Below, one piece after another: positions 1-7,976 of a DNA stretch of 64,000 nt (position 1 is the first letter of the stretch; the number at the start of each line of letters is the position of its first letter). Source of the DNA: Methylibium sp035762065 (GTDB lineage: Bacteria; Pseudomonadota; Gammaproteobacteria; Burkholderiales; Burkholderiaceae_C). The stretch spans positions 1 to 64,000 of the forward strand of contig NZ_DASTPW010000002.1 in NCBI RefSeq assembly GCF_035762065.1, read 5' to 3'. Made by a program: the position numbers and the translations under genes. The notes beneath the pieces are model-generated. The model was not told where the DNA came from and did not search any database. It worked only from the letters and a program-made list of their open reading frames with translations.

Positions 1-1016
1 AGCACCCCAGCCGCAATCCCGAACAGAACATGGCCGACCTCAAGGCGCAGATCGCGGCCAACGAGAAGGGCGTGCAGGAACTGCGGCGGATGGTCGGGCA
101 GTTCGGGCTGGACGTGGTGCAGGCCTACATGCGGCACGTGCAGGACAACGCCGAGGAGTCGGTGCGCCGCGTGATCACCCGCCTGAAGGACGGCCAGTTC
201 ACGCTGCTGCTGGACAACGGGGCGCAGATCCACGTCGCGATCCGGGTCGACGCGGCCTCGCGTTCGGCGGAGATCGACTTCACCGGCACCTCGCCGCAGC
301 AGACCAACAACTTCAACGCACCCAGGGCCGTGTGCATGGCGGCCGTGCTCTACGTGTTCCGCACGCTGGTGAGCGACGAGATCCCGCTGAACGCCGGCTG
401 CCTGAAGCCGCTGAAGGTGATCGTCCCCGAAGGCTCGATGCTCAACCCGCGTTCTCCGGCGGCGGTGGTGGCCGGCAACGTCGAGACCTCGATGTGCGTG
501 ACCAACGCGCTCTACGGCGCGCTCGGCGTGATGGCCGCAGGACCGTGCACGATGAACAACTTCACCTTCGGCAACGCGCACCACCAGTACTACGAGACGA
601 TCGCCGGCGGCAGCGGCGCGGGGCCGAGTTTCGACGGCACGAGCGTCGTGCAGACCCACATGACCAACTCGCGGCTCACCGATCCCGAAGTGCTCGAGTT
701 CCGCTTCCCGGTGCGGCTGGAGAGCTACGCCATCCGTGCCGGCTCGGGCGGCGCCGGCCGGCATCGCGGCGGCGACGGCGCGGTGCGGCGCCTGCGCTTC
801 CTCGAGCCGATGACCGCCAGCATCCTTTCCAACGGGCGCGTGGTGCCGGCGTTCGGGCTGGCCGGCGCGGCGGACGGCGCCCCCGGCGTCAACCGCGTCG
901 AGCGCGCCGACGGGAGCGTCGAGGCGCTGGGCCACATCGGCAGCGTCGAGATGCAAGCGGGCGATGTGTTCGTCGTCGAAACGCCCGGTGGCGGCGGCTG
1001 GGGCGCGCACCACTGA
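1..1016 (+). CDS. Hydantoinase B / 5-oxoprolinase family protein, C-terminal part
   Basis: The frame is open from the left edge (first codon at 3), so the 5' end lies outside the window. The visible 337 or so residues are the C-terminal part of the HyuB domain of ATP-dependent 5-oxoprolinases/hydantoinases, which open cyclic amides such as 5-oxoproline. Family marks are SRNPEQNMADL near the left edge, the FDFTGTSPQ-like strand (here IDFTGTSPQQ), NVETSM, the GGSGAG loop and the terminal glycine-rich ETPGGGGWG. Substrate cannot be told from this half. The HyuA half or domain is presumably upstream. Confidence 0.9.
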   Translation, partial: HPSRNPEQNMADLKAQIAANEKGVQELRRMVGQFGLDVVQAYMRHVQDNAEESVRRVITRLKDGQFTLLLDNGAQIHVAIRVDAASRSAEIDFTGTSPQQTNNFNAPRAVCMAAVLYVFRTLVSDEIPLNAGCLKPLKVIVPEGSMLNPRSPAAVVAGNVETSMCVTNALYGALGVMAAGPCTMNNFTFGNAHHQYYETIAGGSGAGPSFDGTSVVQTHMTNSRLTDPEVLEFRFPVRLESYAIRAGSGGAGRHRGGDGAVRRLRFLEPMTASILSNGRVVPAFGLAGAADGAPGVNRVERADGSVEALGHIGSVEMQAGDVFVVETPGGGGWGAHH

Positions 1017-1063
1017 CGCGCACCGGCGCGAGACCGGGGCGGGCGGTTCCAGAATCCGACCGC

Positions 1064-1495
1064 CTGCCCACTTCCAGCCCGGCCACGCCTTGGCAATTCC
1101 TTGCCGATGCCGTCCTCGCCTTGCACTTCGGCGTGGTGGGCTTCGTCGTCGGCGGCCTGCTCGCCATCGTTGCAGGCGGTGCGCTGGGCTGGCGCTGGGT
1201 GCGTGGCTGGTGGTTCCGGCTGGCGCATCTCGCGGCGATCGGCTGCGTCGTCGCGCAGGCCTGGCTCGGTGCGACGTGTCCGCTGACGACGCTGGAATCG
1301 TGGCTGCGCATGCAGGGCGGCGCGGCGGGCTACACCCGCAGCTTCGTGGAGCACTGGCTGCAGTGGTTGATCTTCTACGAGGGCCCGGCGTGGTCCTTCA
1401 CGGCCGCCTACACCGTGTTCGCCCTGGCGGTCGCGGCGGCGTGGTGGCGCTTCCCGCCGCGGCGCCGCAGGGCTGGAGGCCCTGCTCGGCCCTAG
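1064..1495 (+). CDS. DUF2784 family membrane protein
   Basis: A small inner-membrane protein of about 140 residues with hydrophobic segments near its start (LADAVLALHFGVVGF), middle and end. CPLTTLESWLRMQ followed by an EHWLQ segment is the signature of the DUF2784 family, whose function is unknown. The start is unclear: there is no ATG or GTG before the first helix in this frame. I show a CTG at 1064; TTG at 1121 and GTG at 1133 are alternatives that would clip the first helix. It follows the oxoprolinase gene by about 50 bases on the same strand. Confidence 0.65.
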   Translation: MPTSSPATPWQFLADAVLALHFGVVGFVVGGLLAIVAGGALGWRWVRGWWFRLAHLAAIGCVVAQAWLGATCPLTTLESWLRMQGGAAGYTRSFVEHWLQWLIFYEGPAWSFTAAYTVFALAVAAAWWRFPPRRRRAGGPARP

Positions 1496-1550
1496 CTCTT
1501 GTGGCCTGTCCGTGCGGGCCCGGGGCGTCGGCCTCGGCGGCCTAGAACGG

Positions 1551-3167
1551 TCAGCTCACGCCGGTCGGACCCTGCAGCACCTGGCGGACCCGCCGCGCCA
1601 GCTCGCCCTGTCCATAGGGCTTGAAGATCATCTCGAACTCGCTGTCGCCGCCGCCGTTGCGCTCGAGCGAGGCGTCGGCGAAGCCGGTGGTCAGCAGCAC
1701 CTTCAGCTTCGGCAGCAGCTGCCGCGCGCGGCGCGCGAGGATCACGCCGTTCATGCCACCCGGCATGATCAAGTCGCTGACGAGCAGGTCGAACTGCCGG
1801 TTCTGTTCGAGGTGCGCGAGCGCGTCGGCCGCGCGCGTGAAGCAGGTGGTGCGGTAGCCGAGGCTGGAAAGCATCAGCTCGGTCATCTCGGCCACCTCGG
1901 GGCGGTCGTCGACCACGAGCACGCGCTCGCTGCCGGTGAGGTGGGCCGCGGCGGCGCGCGGCTCGGCGTGGGCGGACTCCGCGTCGGTGGCGGGGAAGCA
2001 CAGCCGCACCGTCGTGCCGACGCCGACCTCCGAGTACAGCGTCGCGGCGCCGCCCGACTGCTTCGCGAAGCCGTACACCATCGCCAGGCCCAGGCCGGTG
2101 CCGGCGCCGTCTTCCTTGGTGGTGAAGAAGGGCTCCATCACGCGGCCCAGCAGCTCGGGCGCGATGCCTTCGCCGTCGTCGATGACTGAGACGCAGACAT
2201 AGCGCCCCGGCAGCGGCAGGCCCGAGCCGTTCAGCTCGCCTTCGCCGACCTCGCAGTTCGCGGTCTCGATGCGCACGGTGCCGCCGTGCGGCATCGCGTC
2301 GCGCGCATTGATCAGCAGGTTGAGCATCGCGACTTCGGCCTGCGTCGGATCGATCCGGCAGTTCCACAGGTCGGCGGCCAGTTCGGTCTTCAGTTCGGCA
2401 TTGCGGCCCAGCGTGCGCGCCGCCAGCTCGCCGAGCTGCGCGACCAGACCGTTGAGGTTGATCACCCGGCCCTGCAGCTGCTGCTTGCGCGCGAAGGCGA
2501 GCAGCTGCTGCGTCAGGGCCTTGCCCTTCTCGGCGGCGTTGCGGATGCTCGCGAGGCTCTTCGCCTGCACCGAGGCGTCGCCCGCGCCGACCAGCCGGAT
2601 CACGTCGAGGTGGCCGAAGATGACCTGCAGCAGGTTGTTGAAGTCGTGCGCGATCCCGCCGGTGAGCTGGCCCAGCGCTTCCATCTTCTGTGCCTGCCGC
2701 AAGGCGACCTCGGCGTCGCGGCGGCGGCTCACGTCGAGCTGCGAGGCGAAGAAGTAGGTCAGCTCGCCGGCGCGGTTGCGCACCGGCGAGATGAACAGCG
2801 CGTTCCAGAAGCTGCTGCCGTCCTTGCGGTAGTTGAGGATCTCGGTGGCGATCTCGCGCTGCGACAGCACGGCCTCGCGCACCGCATCGACGGTGGCCGG
2901 GTCGGTCTCGGGCCCCTGCAGGAAACGGCAATTGCGGCCGATCAGCTCGGCCGGCGTGTAGCCGGTCATGTGCAGGAAGGCCTGGTTGGCGAAGACGATC
3001 GGGTTGTCGGGCCGGCGCGGATCGGTGATCAGCATCGGCATGCGCGTCGTCTCGACGGCGGCGAAGAAGATGTCGTGGTCCTCGCTGCCGAGCGTGTCGG
3101 TGCCGAGGCGGATCGCGGGGCGGTCGGGGGGCGGGGCGCGGAAGGGGTCGTATTCGCTCATCGACAC
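1551..3167 (-). CDS. LOV-domain hybrid histidine kinase (putative blue-light sensor)
   Basis: 538 residues: an N-terminal PAS/LOV domain (about 35-145), a histidine kinase core and a C-terminal receiver. The LOV motif GRNCRFLQG places the flavin-reactive cysteine at residue 80, and the flavin-contacting Asn (112, 122) and Gln (143) positions are present, so FMN binding and photoadduct formation are likely. The phospho-acceptor is His174 in GIAHDFNN. The ATPase domain shows NLLINARDAM, DDGEGI and GTGLGL. The receiver starts VLVVDDRPE with acceptor Asp in SDLIMPGG. No transmembrane segment, so the protein is cytosolic. No output regulator is adjacent. The next ATG (3161) is an alternative start. 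Confidence 0.9.
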   Translation of the reverse strand: MSMSEYDPFRAPPPDRPAIRLGTDTLGSEDHDIFFAAVETTRMPMLITDPRRPDNPIVFANQAFLHMTGYTPAELIGRNCRFLQGPETDPATVDAVREAVLSQREIATEILNYRKDGSSFWNALFISPVRNRAGELTYFFASQLDVSRRRDAEVALRQAQKMEALGQLTGGIAHDFNNLLQVIFGHLDVIRLVGAGDASVQAKSLASIRNAAEKGKALTQQLLAFARKQQLQGRVINLNGLVAQLGELAARTLGRNAELKTELAADLWNCRIDPTQAEVAMLNLLINARDAMPHGGTVRIETANCEVGEGELNGSGLPLPGRYVCVSVIDDGEGIAPELLGRVMEPFFTTKEDGAGTGLGLAMVYGFAKQSGGAATLYSEVGVGTTVRLCFPATDAESAHAEPRAAAAHLTGSERVLVVDDRPEVAEMTELMLSSLGYRTTCFTRAADALAHLEQNRQFDLLVSDLIMPGGMNGVILARRARQLLPKLKVLLTTGFADASLERNGGGDSEFEMIFKPYGQGELARRVRQVLQGPTGVS

Positions 3168-3287
3168 GAGGCGAGTCCTGATCGGCCGGCAATGTAGACA
3201 GGCGCCGTGGTGCGCGCACGCCGCAGCCGGCGCTTCTCGCTGTAGGACTTTTGCGCTTGTTCGGCGCGACGGCCGCGCTTCGCGGAA

Positions 3288-3491
3288 CTACTCGTCGCGC
3301 TGCACGTAGGCGCGCCATCGGCCCATCGCTTCGTCCATCAGGCGCATCTGCCGGTCGAAGGCGGGGCAGGCGTCGCAGGCCGCGAGATGCAGGCGCAGCG
3401 CCAGCCTCTCGGTCCAGGGCAGTTCGCGATCGTTGCGCGTGCTCATCAGCAGCGCGGCTTCGCGGCAGGTGCGGCGCAGGGGCAGCTTCAT
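3288..3491 (-). CDS. Zinc-finger (zf-HC2-like) anti-sigma factor
   Basis: 67 residues beginning MKLPLRRTCR. The ligand pattern H-x3-C-x2-C (His35, Cys39, Cys42) with Cys9 resembles the anti-sigma zinc-binding domain found beside ECF sigma factors. There is no membrane segment, so it would act in the cytosol. The start overlaps the sigma factor stop by an ATGA, showing translational coupling. The likely role is to hold the neighbouring sigma factor inactive until metal or thiol stress. A longer frame extends upstream inside the sigma gene but the short start fits the coupling. Confidence 0.72.
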   Translation of the reverse strand: MKLPLRRTCREAALLMSTRNDRELPWTERLALRLHLAACDACPAFDRQMRLMDEAMGRWRAYVQRDE

Positions 3492-4093
3492 CGACGTTTC
3501 GGTTTCGGCTTGGCGGCGGGCCCGGTCGCGGCTACCGCCGCTTCCCCGAACCACTGGATCTGCAGGCATTCGCGCAACCTCAGGCGTGCGCGGTGCAGCA
3601 TGACCCAAAGGTTGGTCGAGGTGATCGCCAGCTCCTTACAGATCTCGTCGGTTTCGAGCTCGAGCCATTCGCGCATCAGGAAGACGCGCCCGAGCTGGTT
3701 CGGCAACTTCTCGACGCAGGCATCGAGCACCGCGATGAACTGCGTCTGCGTGACCACCGCCTGCGGGTCGCCCCATTCGAGCGGCACGTCGCGGAAGTGG
3801 TTCGTCTCGTCGAACAGCAGATCCTCGATCGGCGCCTCGTCGTCCTCGCTCGTCAGCGACGTTTCGCGGCCGTGCTTGCGCACCTGATCGACGAGCTTGT
3901 GCTTCAGGATGCCGATCAGCCAGGTCTTCGGCTGCGCGCGACCTTCGAAGGCTTCGGGCTTCTCGAGCGCGGCGATCACCGTCTCGGACACCGCGTCTTC
4001 GGCCCAGGCATCGTTGCGCAGTTGCAGCCGGGCATAGCGCAGCAGCTGCGGACGCAGCGTCGCGAGCAGGGTGGCGAGGTCGGCGACGGCCAT
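3488..4093 (-). CDS. ECF sigma factor controlling the divergent buf operon (inferred)
   Basis: 201 residues, start chosen at the ATG encoding MAVADLATLL. Region 2 is seen as RYARLQLRNDAWAEDAVSE with an FEGRAQPKTWLIGILKHKL continuation; region 4 is seen as LGRVFLMREWLELETDEIC and VMLHRARLRLRECL. It belongs to the sigma-70 extracytoplasmic-function group. It is divergent from bufA with 132 bases between the starts. ECF control of the related bufferin (gig) operon by SigF is known in Caulobacter; that this protein drives bufABC-doxX is inference from position. Confidence 0.87.
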   Translation of the reverse strand: MAVADLATLLATLRPQLLRYARLQLRNDAWAEDAVSETVIAALEKPEAFEGRAQPKTWLIGILKHKLVDQVRKHGRETSLTSEDDEAPIEDLLFDETNHFRDVPLEWGDPQAVVTQTQFIAVLDACVEKLPNQLGRVFLMREWLELETDEICKELAITSTNLWVMLHRARLRLRECLQIQWFGEAAVAATGPAAKPKPKRR

Positions 4094-4143
4094 CGAAGGT
4101 GGAGTGCCGCGCGGGGCGATGCCTCGCTCGCGGCGCGGCGCAG

Positions 4144-4170
4144 TGTAAGGATGAAGCCGGCCGTGCGACC
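4144..4170 (+). promoter_or_regulatory. Candidate ECF-type promoter for bufA
   Basis: In the 132-base divergent region a TGTAAGG block (4144-4150) is followed, after a spacer typical of ECF promoters, by CGACC (4166-4170), about 55 bases before the bufA start. The layout resembles GTAAC/CGA-type ECF promoters, but only by eye. There is no second copy in the window to compare. Confidence 0.25.
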
Positions 4171-4225
4171 GAGGCTCACGTCGCGTCTCGCGGCGCATCC
4201 AACAAGCAACCACCAGGAGCTCACC

Positions 4226-4510
4226 ATGTCCCAACGTCTCATTGCCTCGTCGGCGCTCGCTTCCATCCTCGCGCTCGGCCTCGTCGGCACCGCGGCCGCG
4301 CAGGATGCCGGCAAGGAGAAGTGCTACGGCATCGCCAAGGCCGGCCAGAACGACTGCGCCAACCTCGCCGGCACGCATTCCTGCGCCGGCCAGTCAAAGG
4401 AAGACAACGCCGCGGGCGAATGGAAGTACGTCGCCAAGGGCAGCTGCGCTTCGATGGGCGGCCTCAGCGCGGCCGACGCAAAAAAGAAGCTCGAGTCGAT
4501 GAAGAAGTGA
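4226..4510 (+). CDS. bufA1: BufA1-type bufferin precursor (DUF2282)
   Basis: 94 residues with a Sec signal peptide (hydrophobic core ASILALGLVG, probable cleavage after TAAA at residue 25). The mature part has four cysteines (33, 44, 53, 74) in the DUF2282 pattern KCYGIAKAGQNDCA, HSCAG, GSC. In bufferins the central cysteines are turned into thiooxazoles by the MNIO enzyme BufB with BufC, giving a periplasmic copper-binding peptide. An AGGAG (4215-4219) six bases before the ATG supports the start. It is the first gene of bufA-bufB-bufC-doxX and the operon is divergent from an ECF sigma/anti-sigma pair. Confidence 0.9.
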   Translation: MSQRLIASSALASILALGLVGTAAAQDAGKEKCYGIAKAGQNDCANLAGTHSCAGQSKEDNAAGEWKYVAKGSCASMGGLSAADAKKKLESMKK

Positions 4511-4558
4511 TCGGCGCACGCTGAAGACGTATCGCCGCGCCGCACGCCGACCTTCACG

Positions 4559-5530
4559 ATGAACGCGAAAGCCCCATCGTCGAAGGCCGCCGCGCGGCGG
4601 GCGCCGACCGATGCGGCGACGGCCCCCGCCGTCGGCATCGGTCTGCGTCAGCCGCACTACGCCGAGTTCGCCGAGCGCAGGCCGGCGCTCGGATTCGTCG
4701 AGGTCCATTCGGAGAATTTCTTCGCCGCGGGCGGCGCGGCGCTCGCGGTGCTGCGCGGGGTGCGGGCTTCGCACGCGGTGAGCCTGCACGGCGTCGGCCT
4801 CGCGCTCGGCTCGGCGGTCGGCATCGACGACTGGCATCTCGACAAGCTCTGCGCGCTCGTCGATGCGATCGAGCCGGTGCGGGTCTCCGATCACGCCTGC
4901 TTCGCGCGTGCGGCGTGGCGGCCGGAGGCTTCGGCGCGTCCCGAGCTCGTGCATGCGAGCGACCTGCTGCCGATCGCGTTCACGCCGGCCTCGCTCGACA
5001 TCCTCTGCGACAACGTCGATCGCGTGCAGCAGCGGTTGCGCCGGCCGCTGCTGGTCGAGAACCTCTCGGCCTACCTCTCGTTCGACGCCGCGGACGCGAT
5101 GCCCGAGACCGACTTCCTCGCCACGCTCGCGCGGCGCAGCGGTTGCGGCCTGCTGCTCGACCTGAACAACCTGGTCGTCAACGCGATCAACGAGGCGCGC
5201 GCGAGCGGCGACGCGCACGACGAGACCCGCCGCGCCGTCGAGGCGGCCTGCCGCTTCGTCGATGCGCTGCCGGCCGCGTCGATCGGCGAGATCCACCTCG
5301 CCGGCCACTGCGACACGGCAAGCCTCGTGATCGACGACCACGGCAGCCGCACGAGCGAGGCGGTGTGGGCGGTCTACGCGCACACCCTCGCGTGCATCGG
5401 CGCGCGGCCCACGCTGATCGAATGGGACACCGACCTGCCGGCGCTCGACGTGCTGCTCGACGAGGCGGCGCACGCCACGGCGCTGATCGGCGAAGCCGCG
5501 GCGCCCGACGCCCGGCGGGCGCCGCGATGA
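4559..5530 (+). CDS. bufB: BufB, MNIO-family (DUF692) peptide-modifying iron oxidase
   Basis: 323 residues of the multinuclear non-haem iron oxidase family, a TIM-barrel enzyme that oxidises cysteines of a RiPP precursor. Conserved blocks carrying likely iron ligands are EVHSENF (48-54), HGVGLALGS (77-85), SDH (110-112), ENLSAYL, DLNNLVVNA and HLAGH. The N-terminus has about 24 extra low-complexity residues before the barrel (VGIGLRQPHY), so a later start is possible, but none with a better ribosome site was seen. Its stop overlaps the bufC start by ATGA. The substrate is presumably the BufA1 just upstream. Confidence 0.9.
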   Translation: MNAKAPSSKAAARRAPTDAATAPAVGIGLRQPHYAEFAERRPALGFVEVHSENFFAAGGAALAVLRGVRASHAVSLHGVGLALGSAVGIDDWHLDKLCALVDAIEPVRVSDHACFARAAWRPEASARPELVHASDLLPIAFTPASLDILCDNVDRVQQRLRRPLLVENLSAYLSFDAADAMPETDFLATLARRSGCGLLLDLNNLVVNAINEARASGDAHDETRRAVEAACRFVDALPAASIGEIHLAGHCDTASLVIDDHGSRTSEAVWAVYAHTLACIGARPTLIEWDTDLPALDVLLDEAAHATALIGEAAAPDARRAPR

Positions 5531-6360
5531 ACCGCGACGACGCCGCTCGCCAGCGCGAGCGTGCACGCCAGCAGGCTTTCGTCGCCGCGCTGCTCGGCGC
5601 GCCGATCGATGCCGCCGCCGCCGTGCGCGAGCAGGGCGAGCGCCGCCGCCGCGGCCTTTCGGCCTACCGCGCCAACGCGGCCAGCCTCGCCGAGCGCGCG
5701 CTCGCCGCGGCCTGCCCGACCGTCGCCGCGCTGCTCGGCGACGAGCCGTTCGCGCGGCTCGCGAAGAGCCTGTGGCGTGCATCGCCGCCGCGCCGCGGCG
5801 ATCTTGCACAGTGGGGCGAGGCGCTGCCGGCGCGCATCGAGGCCGAGCGCGACCTTGACCCCTGGCCCTTCCTCGCCGACGTCGCGCGGCTCGATCTCCT
5901 GGTGCGTGACTGCGAATCGGCGGCCGATGCCGAGCTCGACCATGCCTCGCTCGCGCTGCTGGCCGAGCGCGATCCGCAGGCCTTGCGCTTGCGGCTTGCG
6001 CCGTCGCTGCGGTTGCTCGCGAGCCGTCATGCGGTTGCCGACATCCGCGCGGCGCACCGGCGCGACGTCGGTCATGACGAGGCGGCGCTGCGCGCGGCGC
6101 TGGCCGACGCGGCGCCACAGCAGGTGGTCGTCGCCCGCACGCAGTGGCGCGCCATGATCGAGCCGATCGACGCGGCGAGCTTCGCGTGGATGCGCGCAAT
6201 CGATGCCGGCTGGTCGCTTGCTGAGGCAAGGACTGCGGCGAACACGACGGCGACCGCGAACGACGCCGCGCCCTTCGATTTCAGCGACTGGCTGCTGCGC
6301 GCGCTGCCGCGCGGCTGGCTCTGGCGCGTCGAACCTGTGAACGAGGAGGACCCGAGATGA
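5527..6360 (+). CDS. bufC: BufC, MNIO partner protein (DUF2063)
   Basis: 277 residues with the N-terminal DUF2063 pattern GLSAYRANAASLAERAL, CPTVAALLGDEPF, LWRASPPRRGDLAQWGEALP. Proteins of this family pair with MNIO enzymes, present the precursor peptide and are needed for its modification; older annotation as DNA-binding is not supported. The C-terminal half (from about residue 170) is more variable and ends WLWRVEPVNEEDPR. The gene overlaps bufB at its start and doxX at its end, each by ATGA, so all four are one transcript. Confidence 0.87.
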   Translation: MNRDDAARQRERARQQAFVAALLGAPIDAAAAVREQGERRRRGLSAYRANAASLAERALAAACPTVAALLGDEPFARLAKSLWRASPPRRGDLAQWGEALPARIEAERDLDPWPFLADVARLDLLVRDCESAADAELDHASLALLAERDPQALRLRLAPSLRLLASRHAVADIRAAHRRDVGHDEAALRAALADAAPQQVVVARTQWRAMIEPIDAASFAWMRAIDAGWSLAEARTAANTTATANDAAPFDFSDWLLRALPRGWLWRVEPVNEEDPR

Positions 6361-6821
6361 CCCCGACCTGGCTTGACACCCCGCTGGCCGCGAGCCGCTT
6401 CGCCGCCCGCGTCCTGGACGCGCTGCAGCCGCTCGCGCTGCTGGCCGCGCGCGTGCACGTGGGCCTGGCGTTCTTTCGCTCGGGCCTGACGAAGCTCCAG
6501 GACTGGGACACGACGCTCGCGCTGTTCCAGGACGAATACAAGGTGCCGCTGCTGTCCCCGAAGCTCGCGGCCTGGACGGGCACCGGCGGCGAACTGGTGC
6601 TGCCGGTGCTGCTCGTGCTGGGCCTCTTCGGCCGCTTCGGCGCGCTCGGGCTGTCGGTCGTCAACGTCGTCGCGGTGTTGAGCCTGGAGGACATCCCCGA
6701 GCCCGCGCTGCAGCAGCACGTCTTCTGGGGCTGCCTGCTCGCCGCGGTGGTGCTGTGGGGGCCAGGGAAGCTTTCGCTCGACGCCTGGTGGTGGCCCAGG
6801 GTCGCGGGGCGGGCCCGCTGA
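6357..6821 (+). CDS. DoxX-family membrane protein of the buf operon
   Basis: 154 residues with four predicted membrane segments. The first carries the DoxX mark RVHVGLAFFRSGLTKLQDWDTTL, followed by LFQDEYKVPLL and a VLPVLLVLGLFGRFGAL helix. DoxX-type proteins close many bufferin operons, where an electron-transfer or quinol-linked role has been suggested but is not proven. Start overlaps the bufC stop by ATGA. No obvious terminator was seen after it. Confidence 0.87.
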   Translation: MTPTWLDTPLAASRFAARVLDALQPLALLAARVHVGLAFFRSGLTKLQDWDTTLALFQDEYKVPLLSPKLAAWTGTGGELVLPVLLVLGLFGRFGALGLSVVNVVAVLSLEDIPEPALQQHVFWGCLLAAVVLWGPGKLSLDAWWWPRVAGRAR

Positions 6822-6959
6822 ACACGTGCCCGGAAAGGTTCGGCTTGCCTTCCCAAGCCTCCTCGAGATGCATCAGGAGCTTGCAGCCGCATCCGCGAAA
6901 TTCGTCCTCAAGTGGCCGCGTCATGCAGCCGAAGTTGGCGACGGACGTCGAGGAGCGAC

Positions 6960-7856
6960 ATGAGCATTCTTTCTTTGCGCGGGTTGGTGTTGGGCGTCTG
7001 CCTTCTTCCCCCGATCGCCGTCGCGGCCCCGCTGCCGGCCGACGAACTGCAGCGCCAGTGCTGGCTGCGCTACACCCGTGAACGCACTCGCGTCGACTTG
7101 CGCGAACCGACGATGGTTGCGTTCTCCAACATCGAGCGGGCGCACCGGCTGCGCAGTCCGTTCGCGGTCGACTTCGCCGTACGCGGCATGGGCGTCGCGC
7201 CGGCCGGCGCGGTACTCCCGGGCACGGGCCACCACCACATCCTCATCGACACCCCGCTGCCGATCGACATCGGCGCGAAGATTCCGTTCAGCGATACGCA
7301 CAAGCACTTCGGCAAGGGTCAGACCGGCGCCGTCCTCGACCTGCCTGCCGGCCGGCACACGCTGCGCCTGCTGTTCGCTGACCATGACCACCGGCCGTAC
7401 TTCGTCTACAGCAAGGAAGTCGAGATCGAAGTGATCGGACGGCGCTCGGGCGAGCCCTTGCGCATCGATCGGCAGAATTTCGACGCGACCTGCCGCTCCT
7501 GGTACCAAGACGAACTCGCCCGCCCTCGCGGACCGGCCGAGCCGCTGCAGGTGCTCAACCTTCGCGACGGAGAGGCGGTGACGAGCCCGTTCAACGTGCG
7601 CTTCGGCGTCGACGGCTTCGGCGTCTGTGCTTCCACGCTGACGGCCGAGCGCTCCGGCCATTTCATCCTTGACGTGCTGCAGGGCGACCGGCTCGTCAAG
7701 ACCGTCGACCTCTCCAACGGGGCAACGCAGGCCAACCTCGTTCTCGCCAACGGCGGCTACCAATTGCAGTTGCGGTTCGTCGACGGCAAGACGCGCCGTG
7801 ACTTGCTTCCGCCGGCGCTGACGGGCATCGTCGTTCAGTCGCAAGAGCGGCTGTGA
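6960..7856 (+). CDS. DUF4399 protein with two repeats, exported
   Basis: About 298 residues from the ATG at 6960, which has AGGAG five bases upstream. A signal peptide (LVLGVCLLPPIAVAA) is followed by two copies of the DUF4399 fold: the first with SPFAVDFAVRGMGV, GTGHHHILID and HTLRLLFADHDH, the second with SPFNVRFGVDGFGV, SGHFILDVL and YQLQLRFVDG. The second copy lacks the triple-histidine part. Function is unknown; the histidine-rich site in the first copy hints at metal binding. It may be read on from the buf operon (gap about 140 bases) or be separate. Confidence 0.75.
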   Translation: MSILSLRGLVLGVCLLPPIAVAAPLPADELQRQCWLRYTRERTRVDLREPTMVAFSNIERAHRLRSPFAVDFAVRGMGVAPAGAVLPGTGHHHILIDTPLPIDIGAKIPFSDTHKHFGKGQTGAVLDLPAGRHTLRLLFADHDHRPYFVYSKEVEIEVIGRRSGEPLRIDRQNFDATCRSWYQDELARPRGPAEPLQVLNLRDGEAVTSPFNVRFGVDGFGVCASTLTAERSGHFILDVLQGDRLVKTVDLSNGATQANLVLANGGYQLQLRFVDGKTRRDLLPPALTGIVVQSQERL

Positions 7857-7858
7857 CA

Positions 7859-7889
7859 CCGCGGCAACCGGTCCGGCCGGTCGCCGCGG
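7859..7889. terminator. Strong stem-loop between convergent DUF4399 gene and tolA
   Basis: CCGCGGC (7859-7865) pairs with GCCGCGG (7883-7889) and, inside one mismatch, ACCGG pairs with CCGGT around a five-base loop. It begins three bases after the DUF4399 stop and sits downstream of tolA on the other strand, so it could end both transcripts. There is no clear T-run. Confidence 0.55.
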
Positions 7890-7976
7890 CGTCGCATGCG
7901 CAAGGGCCCGGCCGCGCCGCTGGCCGCCATCGGGCGCGCCGCAGGCTGAGGCGGACTTGCCAGGGGCCAGCCGGCT

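Noticed and set aside
4226..4510. Treating bufA as a general DUF2282 hypothetical protein only
   Set aside because: The four-cysteine pattern, signal peptide and operon with MNIO and DUF2063 genes fit the bufferin family.
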